Source: Rhizophagus sp. LPA8_4_AMF (Eukaryota > Glomeromycota > Glomeromycetes > Glomerales > Glomeraceae). From it: a stretch of 46,179 nucleotides of DNA. The notes below the pieces were generated by a model, which saw only the letters and a program-made list of their open reading frames with translations, did not search any database and had not been told where the DNA came from. The stretch lies in NCBI GenBank assembly GCA_021464525.1, contig JADRCO010000169.1, positions 1 through 46,179 on the forward strand, in the 5' to 3' direction. Below, piece after piece: positions 10,885 to 21,386 of the stretch. Numbering within the stretch: position 1 is the first letter of the stretch; every line of letters begins with the position of its first letter. A program made the translations under genes and the position numbers.

Positions 10885-11373
10885 ATATAGGATAGCCTTT
10901 TTGCATTTTCCCTTCTTACGCAGTGGACGGTTGCTTATGTGACATTAGATTTTAGTGCATTCTCAAATTATTAATCAGAGCATTTGCTTAACGTTGGTTC
11001 TATCTCACGCTTAACAAATATTTAAAAACTTTAAGAGTTATTAATTTTTTTGATGATTTCAAGTGAATCATCTTTTCCAATGTACGCTTAACGCGTTATA
11101 ATAATGATGTTTTATTATTCACTATGAATCATTAGAAACTCTAAACTTTTTAATCCAATAACATTGTTTAATTGTTTTGAAATTATTAATTTCCGGTCTC
11201 TCTCAAGAAATCTTTCCAATTCTTAATGCTTTTTGATCCTACTATAGATTTTAACACTTTAAACAATTTGCAATTTAGTTCCTCTATTTCTAGAATAAAA
11301 TTTTTATGAAAAAATTCTTTACGTTCTATGTTTGATTCATGATGTATTAAACCGATTTATTTGATAACAACTG

Positions 11374-11492
11374 ATACCATATTTTGCGGTTAGTTAGCAC
11401 CCTGAAAATAAGCACCTTGGCCAGAATTATGATGATCTTGGCTAGCATTAATTGCAAAATAAGGAGTGCTTAAATGCCGCAATATACGGTAT
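11374..11492. mobile_element. 119-bp MITE-like element with ATACCGTATATTGCGG-type ends
   Basis: The left end ATACCATATTTTGCGG and the right end CCGCAATATACGGTAT are inverted repeats with two mismatches. The adjacent TTAGCACC and GGAGTGCTTAA extend the pairing. The centre holds GGCCAGAATTAT, the half-site of the palindrome at 6735. It is compact and non-coding. The preceding 10890-11370 contains nothing supportable. Confidence 0.65.
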
Positions 11493-11659
11493 TATTCAAG
11501 ATATGACAATTTATTTAATACATCATAAGCTTTGATCTGTAATAATTACATAATTATTATAATTTGATACCTATATAGGTTTTTTTTTCCTTAAATACTG
11601 TACTTTCTCAGCTTACAATATTTTTTTCTAAATTGTTAAATAAAAATTATAAATACAAC

Positions 11660-11927
11660 ATGGATGAAACCATTCCTTTGAATGCAGTAGTAGTAAGTGG
11701 TTACTTTAGCTTAAAAAATAATAAAATCAATATATTAATATATTTTTTCTTACTTATTTTAGTGGCTCTTAATCGCTATAATAATCTTCTTAAATATACT
11801 CCAATTTTATATCTTGGACATCGAACTTTGGTATCCTATTCTTACCCTGGTACTTATGTATCTACACATTTGCTTAGCTAGTATCTTACTATTCGGAATA
11901 ATTTCACAAATTGGTAATGTTTCTTAA
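11660..11927 (+). CDS. Small two-exon membrane protein (65 aa), family unknown
   Basis: Exon 1 (11660-11692) encodes MDETIPLNAVV and ends at a GTAAGT donor. A 70-bp intron (11693-11762) ends in TTATTTTAG. Exon 2 (11763-11927) continues in frame to TAA, giving 65 residues in total. The product is almost entirely hydrophobic. There are two predicted membrane segments (about residues 12-30 and 34-58), separated by a short turn with acidic residues (LDIELW), and a short polar tail (SQIGNVS). Reading through the intron instead gives a less sensible protein, so I prefer the spliced model. I do not recognise a family. No neighbour suggests a role. Confidence comes from the clean splice signals and the in-frame hydrophobic continuation. 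Confidence 0.5.
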
Positions 11928-11929
11928 TC

Positions 11930-13736
11930 TATTCATATAATGTAAGTAAATTCTTTATGCAATGTACTCTAAGTGTTTACGCATTATCTCAATATTATGA
12001 TATACACACATTTTAATTGTTTTTCATTGAAATTATCAAATCTAGTTATCAATGTTTTTAGAAGTTTTCAGAGTACCTTTGGCAACATGTGATTATTAAT
12101 AAACGTAAAGTGTATATTTTAATTAGTGATAATATTTGCATTTTTTTTCTGATATGAAAAATGATCGCTCACATGAATTTCTCTGTCTCATCACGTAATG
12201 TCATCCAATGATTGCAAATTTTAGTTATATCTTTACGTTTCCTAGATTTTAAATAAGTACAGTATATTTGTCTGTTCATTTTAGAAAACCAAAATTATAC
12301 TTATTTTTAATCAAATATTTATTATACGTAATTTTCGTTATAATAAGCTTTATGGCTGATAAATTATGAATTTGTTGTAAAACACATTTATTTATTTTAT
12401 AGTTTATGACGTCTATGTGTTGTTCTAGAATGGCGAATCCCTTTATAATAGTTGTAACAGTGAATTCGTTTCTTGCATTTTAATGTTTTTTAGGATTTTT
12501 TTCATGTATGTAAGGTGTTGCAGTAGATGCACAATCTCCTTTTTTATGTCCCTCTTATTTTTTTATTTAGATTGGTGGATTAAGAGGGGCTTACAAGCAT
12601 CATTTTTGCATTGTTTAAAAATTACGGTATATTCCATATTTATGATTATTAGATTAGATTATCTTTGAGGAACCACAATAGAAGAAATTATAATTAGTGT
12701 ATTTATTCTTGTTGTTTCATAAATTCTTGTTTCATAGATTATGAAAATTTTACGAATAAAAGTTATAATTAGGCAAAATCTAGCTGGTGACCCTGGTTAA
12801 ATCAAATATATTTATAGTCGCATATGAAATTTATTATTGAAAGCTTAACTGTTATAATTAAAATAGATTCTTTTATAAAAAGTCCTTTACTAAATTTAAC
12901 TTTTTTCAAACCTTTATAACATAAATTCTTCTTATTATTATTTTTCCAAAGTATGCAAAAATATTCAAAATAATTGCTTCTTTTTGCTTTTTTCTAAAAC
13001 AAAAAAATTTCCATTACAAAAATAATTAAATATTACTAAAGAAAAGATTTTTAAGTACAGCTCTTTAGAAAAAAAGTTTTTTCTTTAGAATTATTCAAAA
13101 AAGAGAAACATTATTTTTTACGTTATAATATACTAATTTAGTCCTTAAGTTGTTCTGAATCCTAATTTTTATTGAATTTTAATAATTTAGGATTCTTTGA
13201 AATGCCTCCAATTTCAAGAAGTGTTTATCAGTTAAAAAAGCCCGTGAAATCCAAGCATGAAGAAAATTGAAATTACAGAAGGACCAACATGCTCTTCATG
13301 AAATAGTCGACCAAGTATTCAAACATAAATACAGGTCTTAAAGGATCAAAGCTTCGATTAACTGCTTTATAAATTGATAAGAAGAATTTGCAAGTTGTAT
13401 GGAAAAAATCAAAAAAATACATTTTCAAAGGTGTAATTCAAATAGTATTTCTTTGTGAAACACAAGAAACACATTTGGCTATGATCAGATTTTATATTTC
13501 TTTAATCAAATGTTTAACGAATGAGAAATTCTTGTAATATAATGCTAGTTATAATCATAAAATGTGCTTTGCTATTTATTTATTTCATATTTTGGTACAT
13601 TTCCTAAAAAAACGGATTTCAAATTTAAATAATTTTCATGAATAAAAAAAAACAAAAGTTTCTAAATAAATCTCAATAATAAAAAGTAAATCATATACTT
13701 TTGGAACAAGTAAATTTATAAAACAACTTTAATTAT
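11930..13736. other. Mostly empty intergenic stretch with one relic ORF
   Basis: AT-rich with long A and T runs. At 13203-13271 a short frame begins MPPISRSVYQLKKPVKSKHE. After a one-base shift it continues as KLKLQKDQHALHEIVDQVFK to about 13350, which looks like a small frameshifted relic of an unrecognised protein. Nothing else is supportable. Confidence 0.4.
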
Positions 13737-15516
13737 TTAATTGTAATAAAAATAATATATATGACATTCATCTTTATAATAATCAATTTTCTTTAACAAA
13801 TTAGCATAAATCTCAAAGGCTAAAGATGAATCATTAAAATTTAGAACTTTAACATTATATAATTTAAATTCCTCCACTTCATGACTTCGTCTTTCAAACA
13901 AAACAAATCAATCCTTTTAAAATTATTAACAGCTATATATTTGACTCTTTTCTCCTTCATAATATATTTCTTTATACAATGTAAAATATCATCACTATTG
14001 TTTTCGTTATTTTCAATTTGTTAATAAAAGTATTTCGAGAATTTTCTAAGAATACTCTAAAATCGTTTTCTTTAATACTAAGAGTCAAACTTAAGTATTC
14101 AAGTTTAGGAGGGAGAATTTGGCCTAAAGTTTGTAATAAGGCGGAACTACAATATGGGTCTTTGCAATAGAAAGGGAGGAAACTACCAGAAAAAATTAAA
14201 TTAATATTTATATGCTAAATATGTTCTATTAGTTATAAAAAGTTCAGATTTAATATTAAAAATTTTTTTTCTAGCAGTTTCCTCCCTTTCTATTGCAAAG
14301 ATCCCATATGATAAAGGATGAATTTCCCACGTATTGATTGAAAGATAATTAAGATTTTGTCTAATAATTTCAACTAGATAAATAAAATGATGGATTTCAA
14401 ATTCATGAAAATCGAGAAATTTGATGTTTTTACAATATTTTGTAATTAATTCTAATGAGTGCTGTTTTAATGAACAATCCCAATTATTAACTCTAAAATA
14501 TTCTAAATAGTCACCATATTTTTGCAATAATAATTGTAATGATTCAATTTGTGATGCCTGATTTACGAATAAAGATTTTAATTTAAATGGTTTAGTTAAA
14601 TTAAGAATTTGTTGAGTAAAGCCACTATTTAAAGAATAACAATAAATGATATGAACTGATTCCAAAACATTTAATTGTTCAATTATCTTATCTAAATTGA
14701 TTATATCTTTAAAATCAACATGATAAAATATAATTGTATTTAAGGTATTTGAACAATTAGAAACTTTTGATGATAATAATGATTGATATAAAGGAAATTT
14801 ATCATAACTTATTAAAAGCTTTTTGAGATTTTGATGTAAATTAATTACTTGTAATATACGATCTTTGACTAACTTATATTTATCATTATTAATATTGTTG
14901 TGATATGATATAAAATCAGATGGACTATCAAAATAAAGATTTAAATTTCTAATATTGTGAATAGAATTTGTATTTTGTAAAATTAACTCAAGAAAATTAT
15001 TTATTATTATAATATTATGCACTTGAGATCTCAATATCAAGAGTATGTAAATTTACTTCATTTTCAATAAATGTTTTAAATAGTGACATATTAATCAATT
15101 CTTTAAAATCAGATATTGAATAACTACTTAAATTCTTTCAAAAAATATCTATTTCTCGATTTGATGTTCTGACAGCAGCTTCAAACCACATATCAACACA
15201 AGAAGCAATGTCAAATATATTTAAATATTTTAAAAACCTAATTTATATTCGAAGGTAATGAGTAATTATCAATTTTGTATTCATCTAATTTGGATTTCAA
15301 ACCATAATTTAAATTATCCAAGTAAATTCCAATAAAATTATAGTTTCCGGTACGGAATGAAAATGAATTTTCCCATAATAATGGAATCGCTAAACGACAC
15401 AATAATCTGCTAACCAAAATGCATGAATGTAAAGTTGAAACATCATCCAGAAAATATTTTATAATTTCATATGTTAATTCGGGTAAATCTCCTGAAAATA
15501 TTTTTGAATTTGACAT
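13737..15516 (-). pseudogene. F-box protein pseudogene (paralog of 26699-28282)
   Basis: The N-terminal block (15516-15238) encodes a recognisable F-box: LPELTYEIIKYFLDD, then LHSCILVSRLLCRLAIPLLW. The middle block (15040-14201) and the C-terminal remains (to a stop at 13737-13739) align along the whole length of the intact F-box protein at 26699-28282. Shared blocks include LELILQNTN, NKIIEQLNVLESVHI-type text, LQLLLQKYG and LEYLSLTLSIKE. Between 15237 and 15041 the homologous frame FLKYLNIFDIASCV continues with one stop and frameshifts on either side. Near 14200 the frame is broken by a quasi-palindromic rearrangement (see findings). F-box proteins link substrates to SCF ubiquitin ligases through SKP1; the C-terminal part would choose the target. 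This copy cannot make the full protein. Confidence 0.85.
14152..14309. repeat. Inverted duplication inside the F-box pseudogene
   Basis: Arms of about 45 bp (14152-14197 and 14262-14309) match in inverse orientation around TCTTTGCAATAGAAAGGGAG with few mismatches. They flank a 64-bp spacer. The intact paralog has no such structure at this point. Confidence 0.75.
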
Positions 15517-15594
15517 ATTGTAATTGAAAGTGAAAGGGTGAAAGGGAAGACAACGAATTTTATTATCCCGAACTGGGTAAATTATATCAATTTT

Positions 15595-15610
15595 CGGAGT
15601 GATGATTCCG
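15595..15610. promoter_or_regulatory. CGG-N10-CCG site upstream of F-box pseudogene
   Basis: CGGAGTGATGATTCCG lies 79 bp upstream of the ATG at 15516. The intact paralog has CGGAATTGTAATTCCG at an almost identical distance. Inverted CGG triplets with fixed spacing are the classic target of fungal Zn2Cys6 regulators; the known Put3 site uses a 10-bp spacing. Use by a regulator is inference. Confidence 0.4.
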
Positions 15611-17285
15611 ATTTCTGATATTATGCAAATCTGAGTTCATTATATGTTGTTGCCTCAGGCGTCAGTTGGTATCTTACGTACGTCAGATGTAGATTGATAC
15701 CTGACCTGCGTATATAACATTAAGGTATTAACTCCGGACTTAATAAATTGTTATTATAAATAAATTTATCACATCAAAAAAATATGTAATCCTAAAAGTT
15801 AGACTCAAGCTCATGAAAACACCATTTAAAATTATTTAGAAATTACAAATAATTTCAAGTAAATTAAACAATTGATAATATGTATAATTTATTTTAATGC
15901 ATAAGTTTACTTACAGAATTCATTAATAAAAAAAGTGTTTACCATAGAAAACTTATTGTGCGATACAGATGACGCGCGTCAGTTATCAACCGATATAAAG
16001 CGACACCCGAGGAACAACATATATAATAAAATATAAACATAATCATGAATATAAATACAACGTTTTTAGATCCTTCTAATGACAATCCAATTTTGTAATT
16101 TTGACTAATTATGTAATTTATTTTCTATTGTCTTCAATTTTATATAAAGTTCTCGAAGCAACTCTAAATAACATCAGCAAATAAGGTAGGAATTTATTTA
16201 CCTTTATAAGTATATATTCCTTTTATTAATTGATTTAAGATTAGGGCTAAATTGAGATATACTTTGAATAAAATAACCAGAATTATATAATGTTAAGTTA
16301 TGATGAATAAAATCTGCCCAAAATTTTTGAATACTTCCAACAGTAATATCAATAGCAATAAAGTAAAACATATGAAAATATATCAAGAACTTGAAAACAA
16401 ATTATAATTGTTTATCTAAATTTAGACCGGTATATGTGTCACTAAATTTGAAGAGAAATTCTTTATTACGATTTAATAACGTAACGCAAACTTTAATCAT
16501 AATGCAGATATGTTTCTTTTTTACTTACAAAAAAGTTCCCTGATGTTCGATCAAGATCAAATACAATATTTACAGTATGAAAGTCAATCACGCGATTTAA
16601 CAGAAAATAAATCAATTGATAAATTTTAAAATATTAGGTTTTGAAGATCTTTTGAAGAAAATTTGTTATGTGGAAAAAATAAATTACTGCAATAACATTT
16701 GCAGCCTGCATATATACATTAAATGCAGAATTAAGAAAGCTGCAAGATCTTTAAGAAACTTAGCTTTAGAGCACAAAATTACTTTAAAAGACATATTGCT
16801 ATATATTTCGAAATATTGATAGAAACTTTTGAATTAAAATGCTGATTATATGATTTCTAAAAATTCGATGATTAGGTTTTCTTAATTAAAGAAAGCCAAA
16901 TTCTTGCTATAAATTAAGTACAATAAATCAATTTAAAGACAGTTCAAGGTTAAATTTTCCAATATACATCATACGTATAAATATGCATACACAATTATTA
17001 CCTTTTATAAGAAAAAACAATTCTCTGTGAATTTTTAATTTAATAAAATCTTCAATTTAACGCATTTATTACGTACGAAATAAGAAAATAAATAATTTAT
17101 TTAAAAGTATATACAAATATAAAATAATTGGGTTTTAAAAGTGAGATCCAATCTTTGGAAGAAAAAATGAAAATATTGTATAAAAGTTAAAAAAATAATA
17201 AACCTGCAGAATTATTAAACTGGCTATTTCATCACCAAAATCTATTATTTAAATAGATAAATATAAAGTTAATATCATTATTCTC
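15611..17285. other. Intergenic, no supportable gene
   Basis: An imperfect inverted repeat (GCGTCAGTTGGTATC and GATACCTGACCTGCG) lies at about 15658-15706. A related GCGCGTCAGTTATCAACCGATA lies near 15972 in pieces. Short open frames at 16204-16386 (minus) and 16616-16819 (plus) show no recognisable motif. The plus one ends in AARSLRNLALEHKITLKDIL and could be a relic exon. Confidence 0.4.
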
Positions 17286-17426
17286 AAAAATTATAAAAAA
17301 TATAAATATATATATATTGTAGTTACATAACCTCTTAACATCCAAATCAAGTAATTGTGAATCTTGATGACCAACTAAAATAATAATGAAAGTTAATATA
17401 AATTAATCAATATTTAATGAGTAAGT

Positions 17427-20126
17427 TTAAATACCTTCATTTTTTTCTTCTTGAATAATAATAAAGGAATTAACAGGTTTTGGTAAATTGCTAAATGTAA
17501 ATGGTCGGCTAGTGTATATAGCATCAGGATCTTTCTCATATAATGTTGAAATGTTTGGAATCTCTTTATCAGCTTCTTCAAATATAGCTTTAATTTCTTT
17601 TCCACTATGATCATAATCACTCATCAAGTCATACCAATATGATAATATTTTCCTTAATTCATCTACTTTTGGTCTATGTTTTGGATTAGCATCCATACAT
17701 TTATAAGCCAATTTTCTGTAAATTACAGGAGTTCTCTTTCCAAATTCTGGCCTGAGTCCATTACATATATCTAATGCTAAATTATAATTATGTTTTTTAT
17801 CATAAAAAGGTGGTTTTCCAGATGACAACTCAGCCATAATTACACCAAAACTATAAATATCAGATGATGGTGTGTACGGTTCATTGTTCAAAACTTCTGG
17901 TGCAATATATGGTAATACACCATATACTTTATCATTTAATTTTTGTTCATTTGCTGGACCAGATAACCCAAAGTCTGAAATATATGATGATTTATCTTTT
18001 TGTAATATATTTCCACTATGCAAATCTTTATGAAGGTATCCTAATCCATGCATATTTTCAAGGTCAATTGCTATATTTAGTAGCCAGTAAATTTTATCCT
18101 TCCACAAGAAATTTTTAAAATTATGTAAAGTATTTCTCAAATTTCCTTTATTCGCAAATTCCATAATTATCATAAATTCCCTAGTTTCCGGGTCCTTAGT
18201 CATTCCATAGAATGTTAAATAAGATTTATGGTTTGAACAAATATCCCAATATATCTTAAGCTGTAATATATATAAATATTTTAATTATAGATTACAAATA
18301 AAATACATATTTGTATAAATAAATATATATTACCTCATTCAGATATTCGATTGATATATTTTGTGATCCACTTAACTTTTTCAAAGCAACTTTTGTAGGT
18401 CTCAATCCTGATTTATCATCTATCCATGTTGCTGAATATACTTTGGAAAACCCACCCTCGCCAATTTGTTTTATATTTATAAACCTCTCGAATGGTACCC
18501 ATTCAAGGAAACAATAATTGTAATTTCTTGCATTATACATTGTATCTTTTATAAACTTATCAACATCGAAAACTTCACTAGTCCATCCATCAATCATATA
18601 ATGAGGATCACATTCATTACACCATAATTCTTCAGTAATTGTCTTATTACAATAAAGACAAACTTCATGTTTATTTGATGTATCTTTGCAATACACTAAA
18701 AAAAAAAGATCAGTAATTATTTTATCTATAAAAAAATAATTCTCCTTAGGCGTCATATTCTAAATACACTACCTTTATTATTCATATTTTCTTCAAAATA
18801 TGAAGCAACATTAGACGAATTAATAGTTTTCGGTAAATCATTAAATGAAAATATTTGGCCAGTATATATAGCAAAGAAATTCTTTCCATGTGAAATTGGA
18901 ATATTTGGTATTTCCGTATCAGCTTCTTTAAATATATATTCAACTTCCTTACCTCTATAACCAAAAATTTGACTATTAATAGAATGATACCAAAATATTA
19001 GTATCTTATTTAATTCATCTGCTTTTGGTCTTTGTCTCGGATTAGGATTCATACAACTATGAGCTAATTTCTTATAAAATTCAGGAGTTCCTTTTCCAAA
19101 TTCTGGCCTGAGCCCATTACACATATCTATTACCAAATTTAAATCATATTTTCTATCGTAAAAGGTGGTTTTCCAGATGACAATTCGGCCATAATTACAC
19201 CAAAACTATAAATATCGGAAGATAATGTATATGGATTCCCATAAAAAATTTCAGGAGCAATGTACGGTAATACACCATATATTTTATTATCCGATTTTTG
19301 TTTGTTTGCTGGTCCAGTTAAACCAAAATCTGAAATATAGCCATTATAACCATAACAACTGTTATTACAGATTAAAACATTTCCGCTATGAAGATTTTCA
19401 TGGAAATATCCTAATTTGTGTAAATTATTAAGCCCTAAAATTAAATGACCTAAAATTCTAATTTTACCACCCCACAAAATTTTGTTAAATTCGTTCAAAA
19501 GAATACTTCTCAAACTTCCTCTACTCGCAAACTCAATAACCATCATAAATTCTTTAGTTACTGGATCTTTAGTCAATCCATAAAATCCCAGACAATAATT
19601 TTCTTCTAAACAAACATCCCAGTGTACTTTAAGCTAAATAAATTTTAGGTGAATTAATAAAAAAAAACACTTGTAATTTTAAAATATAAATATAGAATAC
19701 CTTATTTAAATATTCAGATGACATTTCATGCGAACCATTTAATCTTTTCAAGGCAACTTTAGTTGGTTTATGATCTAACTTTTTCCAATTTCCATATTCA
19801 TATTTATAGTTTGCTTTACCATCTATCCATGTTGCAGAATAAACTTTGGAAAATCTACCCTTGCCAATTTGTTTAATATTTGTAAACCTATCAAATGGTA
19901 TCCATTCAAGCCATGACCCGTATTTTCTTTTGTACATCGTATCTTTGATGAATTTATCAATATCGGGATTTCCACTTGTCCATCCTTCACTTGTATTGTA
20001 TGGGTCACATTTCTTACACCATAATTTTTCAATGAATAAATGATTGCAGTAAGAACAATATTTATGCTTGGTGTTCACCAAGTTAAATTTTATATCTATT
20101 GAGGTATAAATTTCATTTGTACTCAT
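17427..20126 (-). CDS. Tandem TKL-like protein: pseudokinase followed by kinase, one frameshift
   Basis: Two complete kinase modules read in tandem on the minus strand. Module 1: exon 20126-19701, intron 19700-19634, exon from 19633. It has a CSYCN...CKKCDP zinc-ribbon-like start, G-loop GKGRFSKVY, VALKRL lysine, DFG and APE. Its catalytic loop is HENLHSGN instead of HRDLHSGN, so the catalytic Asp is Asn. A 1-nt deletion in a T run (19160-19163) shifts the frame inside SSGKPPF. Module 2: it joins after a 77-bp intron (18772-18696) whose GTAGTG donor and polypyrimidine/TTTAG acceptor keep the frame (phase 1). It runs CLYCN...CNECDP, GEGGFSKVY, VALKKL, HKDLHSGN, DFG, with an intron at 18333-18261, to a stop at 17427. 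A further intron (17434-17375) could add a short C-terminal exon. These are TKL-like kinases, greatly expanded in Rhizophagus. Alternatively they are two genes, the second starting at 18756. Confidence 0.7.
18696..18772 (-). other. Candidate linking intron between the two kinase modules
   Basis: The donor AAAG|GTAGTG follows the phase-1 G of module 1. The acceptor, a T9 tract then TAG, precedes TGTATTGCAAAGA, which is module 2 in phase. Skipping it removes both the TGA at 18755-18753 and the overlapping ATG at 18756-18754, producing one open frame. The size (77 bp) matches the other introns of the locus. Confidence 0.6.
19160..19163 (-). other. Frameshift in a homopolymer within kinase module 1
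   Basis: The minus strand reads CCACC followed by four T, where the equivalent place in module 2 (around 17806-17812) has five T. The shift ends the first frame at 19139 while the homologous frame resumes at 19136. It is either a true mutation or a sequencing or assembly error in a homopolymer. Confidence 0.75.
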
Positions 20127-21386
20127 TTTAATGCATCAAATATTTTAGATAGAAAAATTGCAACGAAGTATGGGCGTTCAATAATTTATACTACTTTTTA
20201 TACTTTAAAAGGTTAGTTTTGAAATCGATCGTAACGTTACATTAAACTAAATGAAAAACTTGTTTGGGTGTTTCGCAAGTGGCGCAGTAAAAATTTAATA
20301 GTGGCGAAGCAAAAGTATGTAATAAATAAGAAAATTTATTTCTAAACCTCATTTGTGGCCAATTGGCAGTTTGGAATAAACATAGAAATAAATATTATTG
20401 AATTCTAACCATACATCAAAATTTGTAAAATACAGTTTATTTACCTATAAAAATTAAAATTTCATGTTTTTTAAGAATTAATGATACTACGAAAGTTGCT
20501 TTAGCGTCAGATAAGGCATTTTCAACCATTTCGTCAGTATTTCGTGGCCACCGCGATGTATTGATTAAGGTCCAATGATATCTTTTCCAGTTCGGTCAAA
20601 AGGTTGCCCTACCTTTAAAGCTTGTTAAATGTATAAAGTTAATTCAGTATTTTAGTTTCTCTTAAGATAAAACTCAGAATCACAAATTTATTATACGATT
20701 ATTGACATTATAATTTATAACATATCTCATTTTTTTATGTTGTCAGCATTCTTAGAAAAATTAATTGTTGCTAGCAATTTTTACTTTACAAAAAATAAGA
20801 TCATTTGAATTATAGTAATTACGGACCAATATCTAATAAGTTCGATATTGCTTATACTTAAACAATATAAAATTAGAACTTTTAAGTATTTAATAATTGT
20901 ATAAAAATGCTATGTTATTAAAGCAATCATAATTATATGGTATTTAATTTATTTTAGGAATTTAAAAATTACATAAGAATCTTTGATCTATAACTATTAT
21001 TTCATTACTGATCTACTATCAACCTCTTTTTCTACAATATAAAATAATATCAATTATTAGAAAGGGAATAGAAGTAATAATCTCAGAAAGACTAAACATT
21101 GATAATACAACTTCAATAAATGAATTTTATTATAATATTTTAGGTGTTCAGTTGCTATTATAATTTATAAGGAGATAATTACTATTAAGTAAATTTTTGA
21201 AGTTATGGATTTGAATATTAAACTTAAATTTGCTAAACAAATTGCAAATGAAAATATAAATAAAAATATAAATAAACATTATTTCAATAATTATCATACT
21301 TGCATTTTCTAATAATTTTATTGTAAAAACTATAAAAGTGCATCTATATAATTGATAAATAATCCAACAAACAAATAATGGAATTA
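20127..21386. other. Intergenic upstream of the tandem kinase gene
   Basis: Holds two slightly GC-richer patches. One is at 20270-20310 with GTGGCGCAG/GTGGCGAAG direct repeats; the other is at 20500-20600 with CGTGGCCACCGCGATG. They may be upstream regulatory DNA of the kinase gene starting at 20126. No coding frame is supportable. Confidence 0.4.

Noticed and set aside
12483..12668. 61-codon hydrophobic plus frame
   Set aside because: T-rich DNA gives Phe/Leu/Ile-rich frames by chance; no splice context or paralog.
17864..18118. Plus-strand frame over the second kinase domain
   Set aside because: It is the antisense shadow of the kinase C-lobe.
18753..18756. ATGA overlap of two kinase genes, as in a bacterial operon
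   Set aside because: In a fungal context a 77-bp intron with good signals removes both codons and joins the frames in phase; the overlap is most likely intronic.
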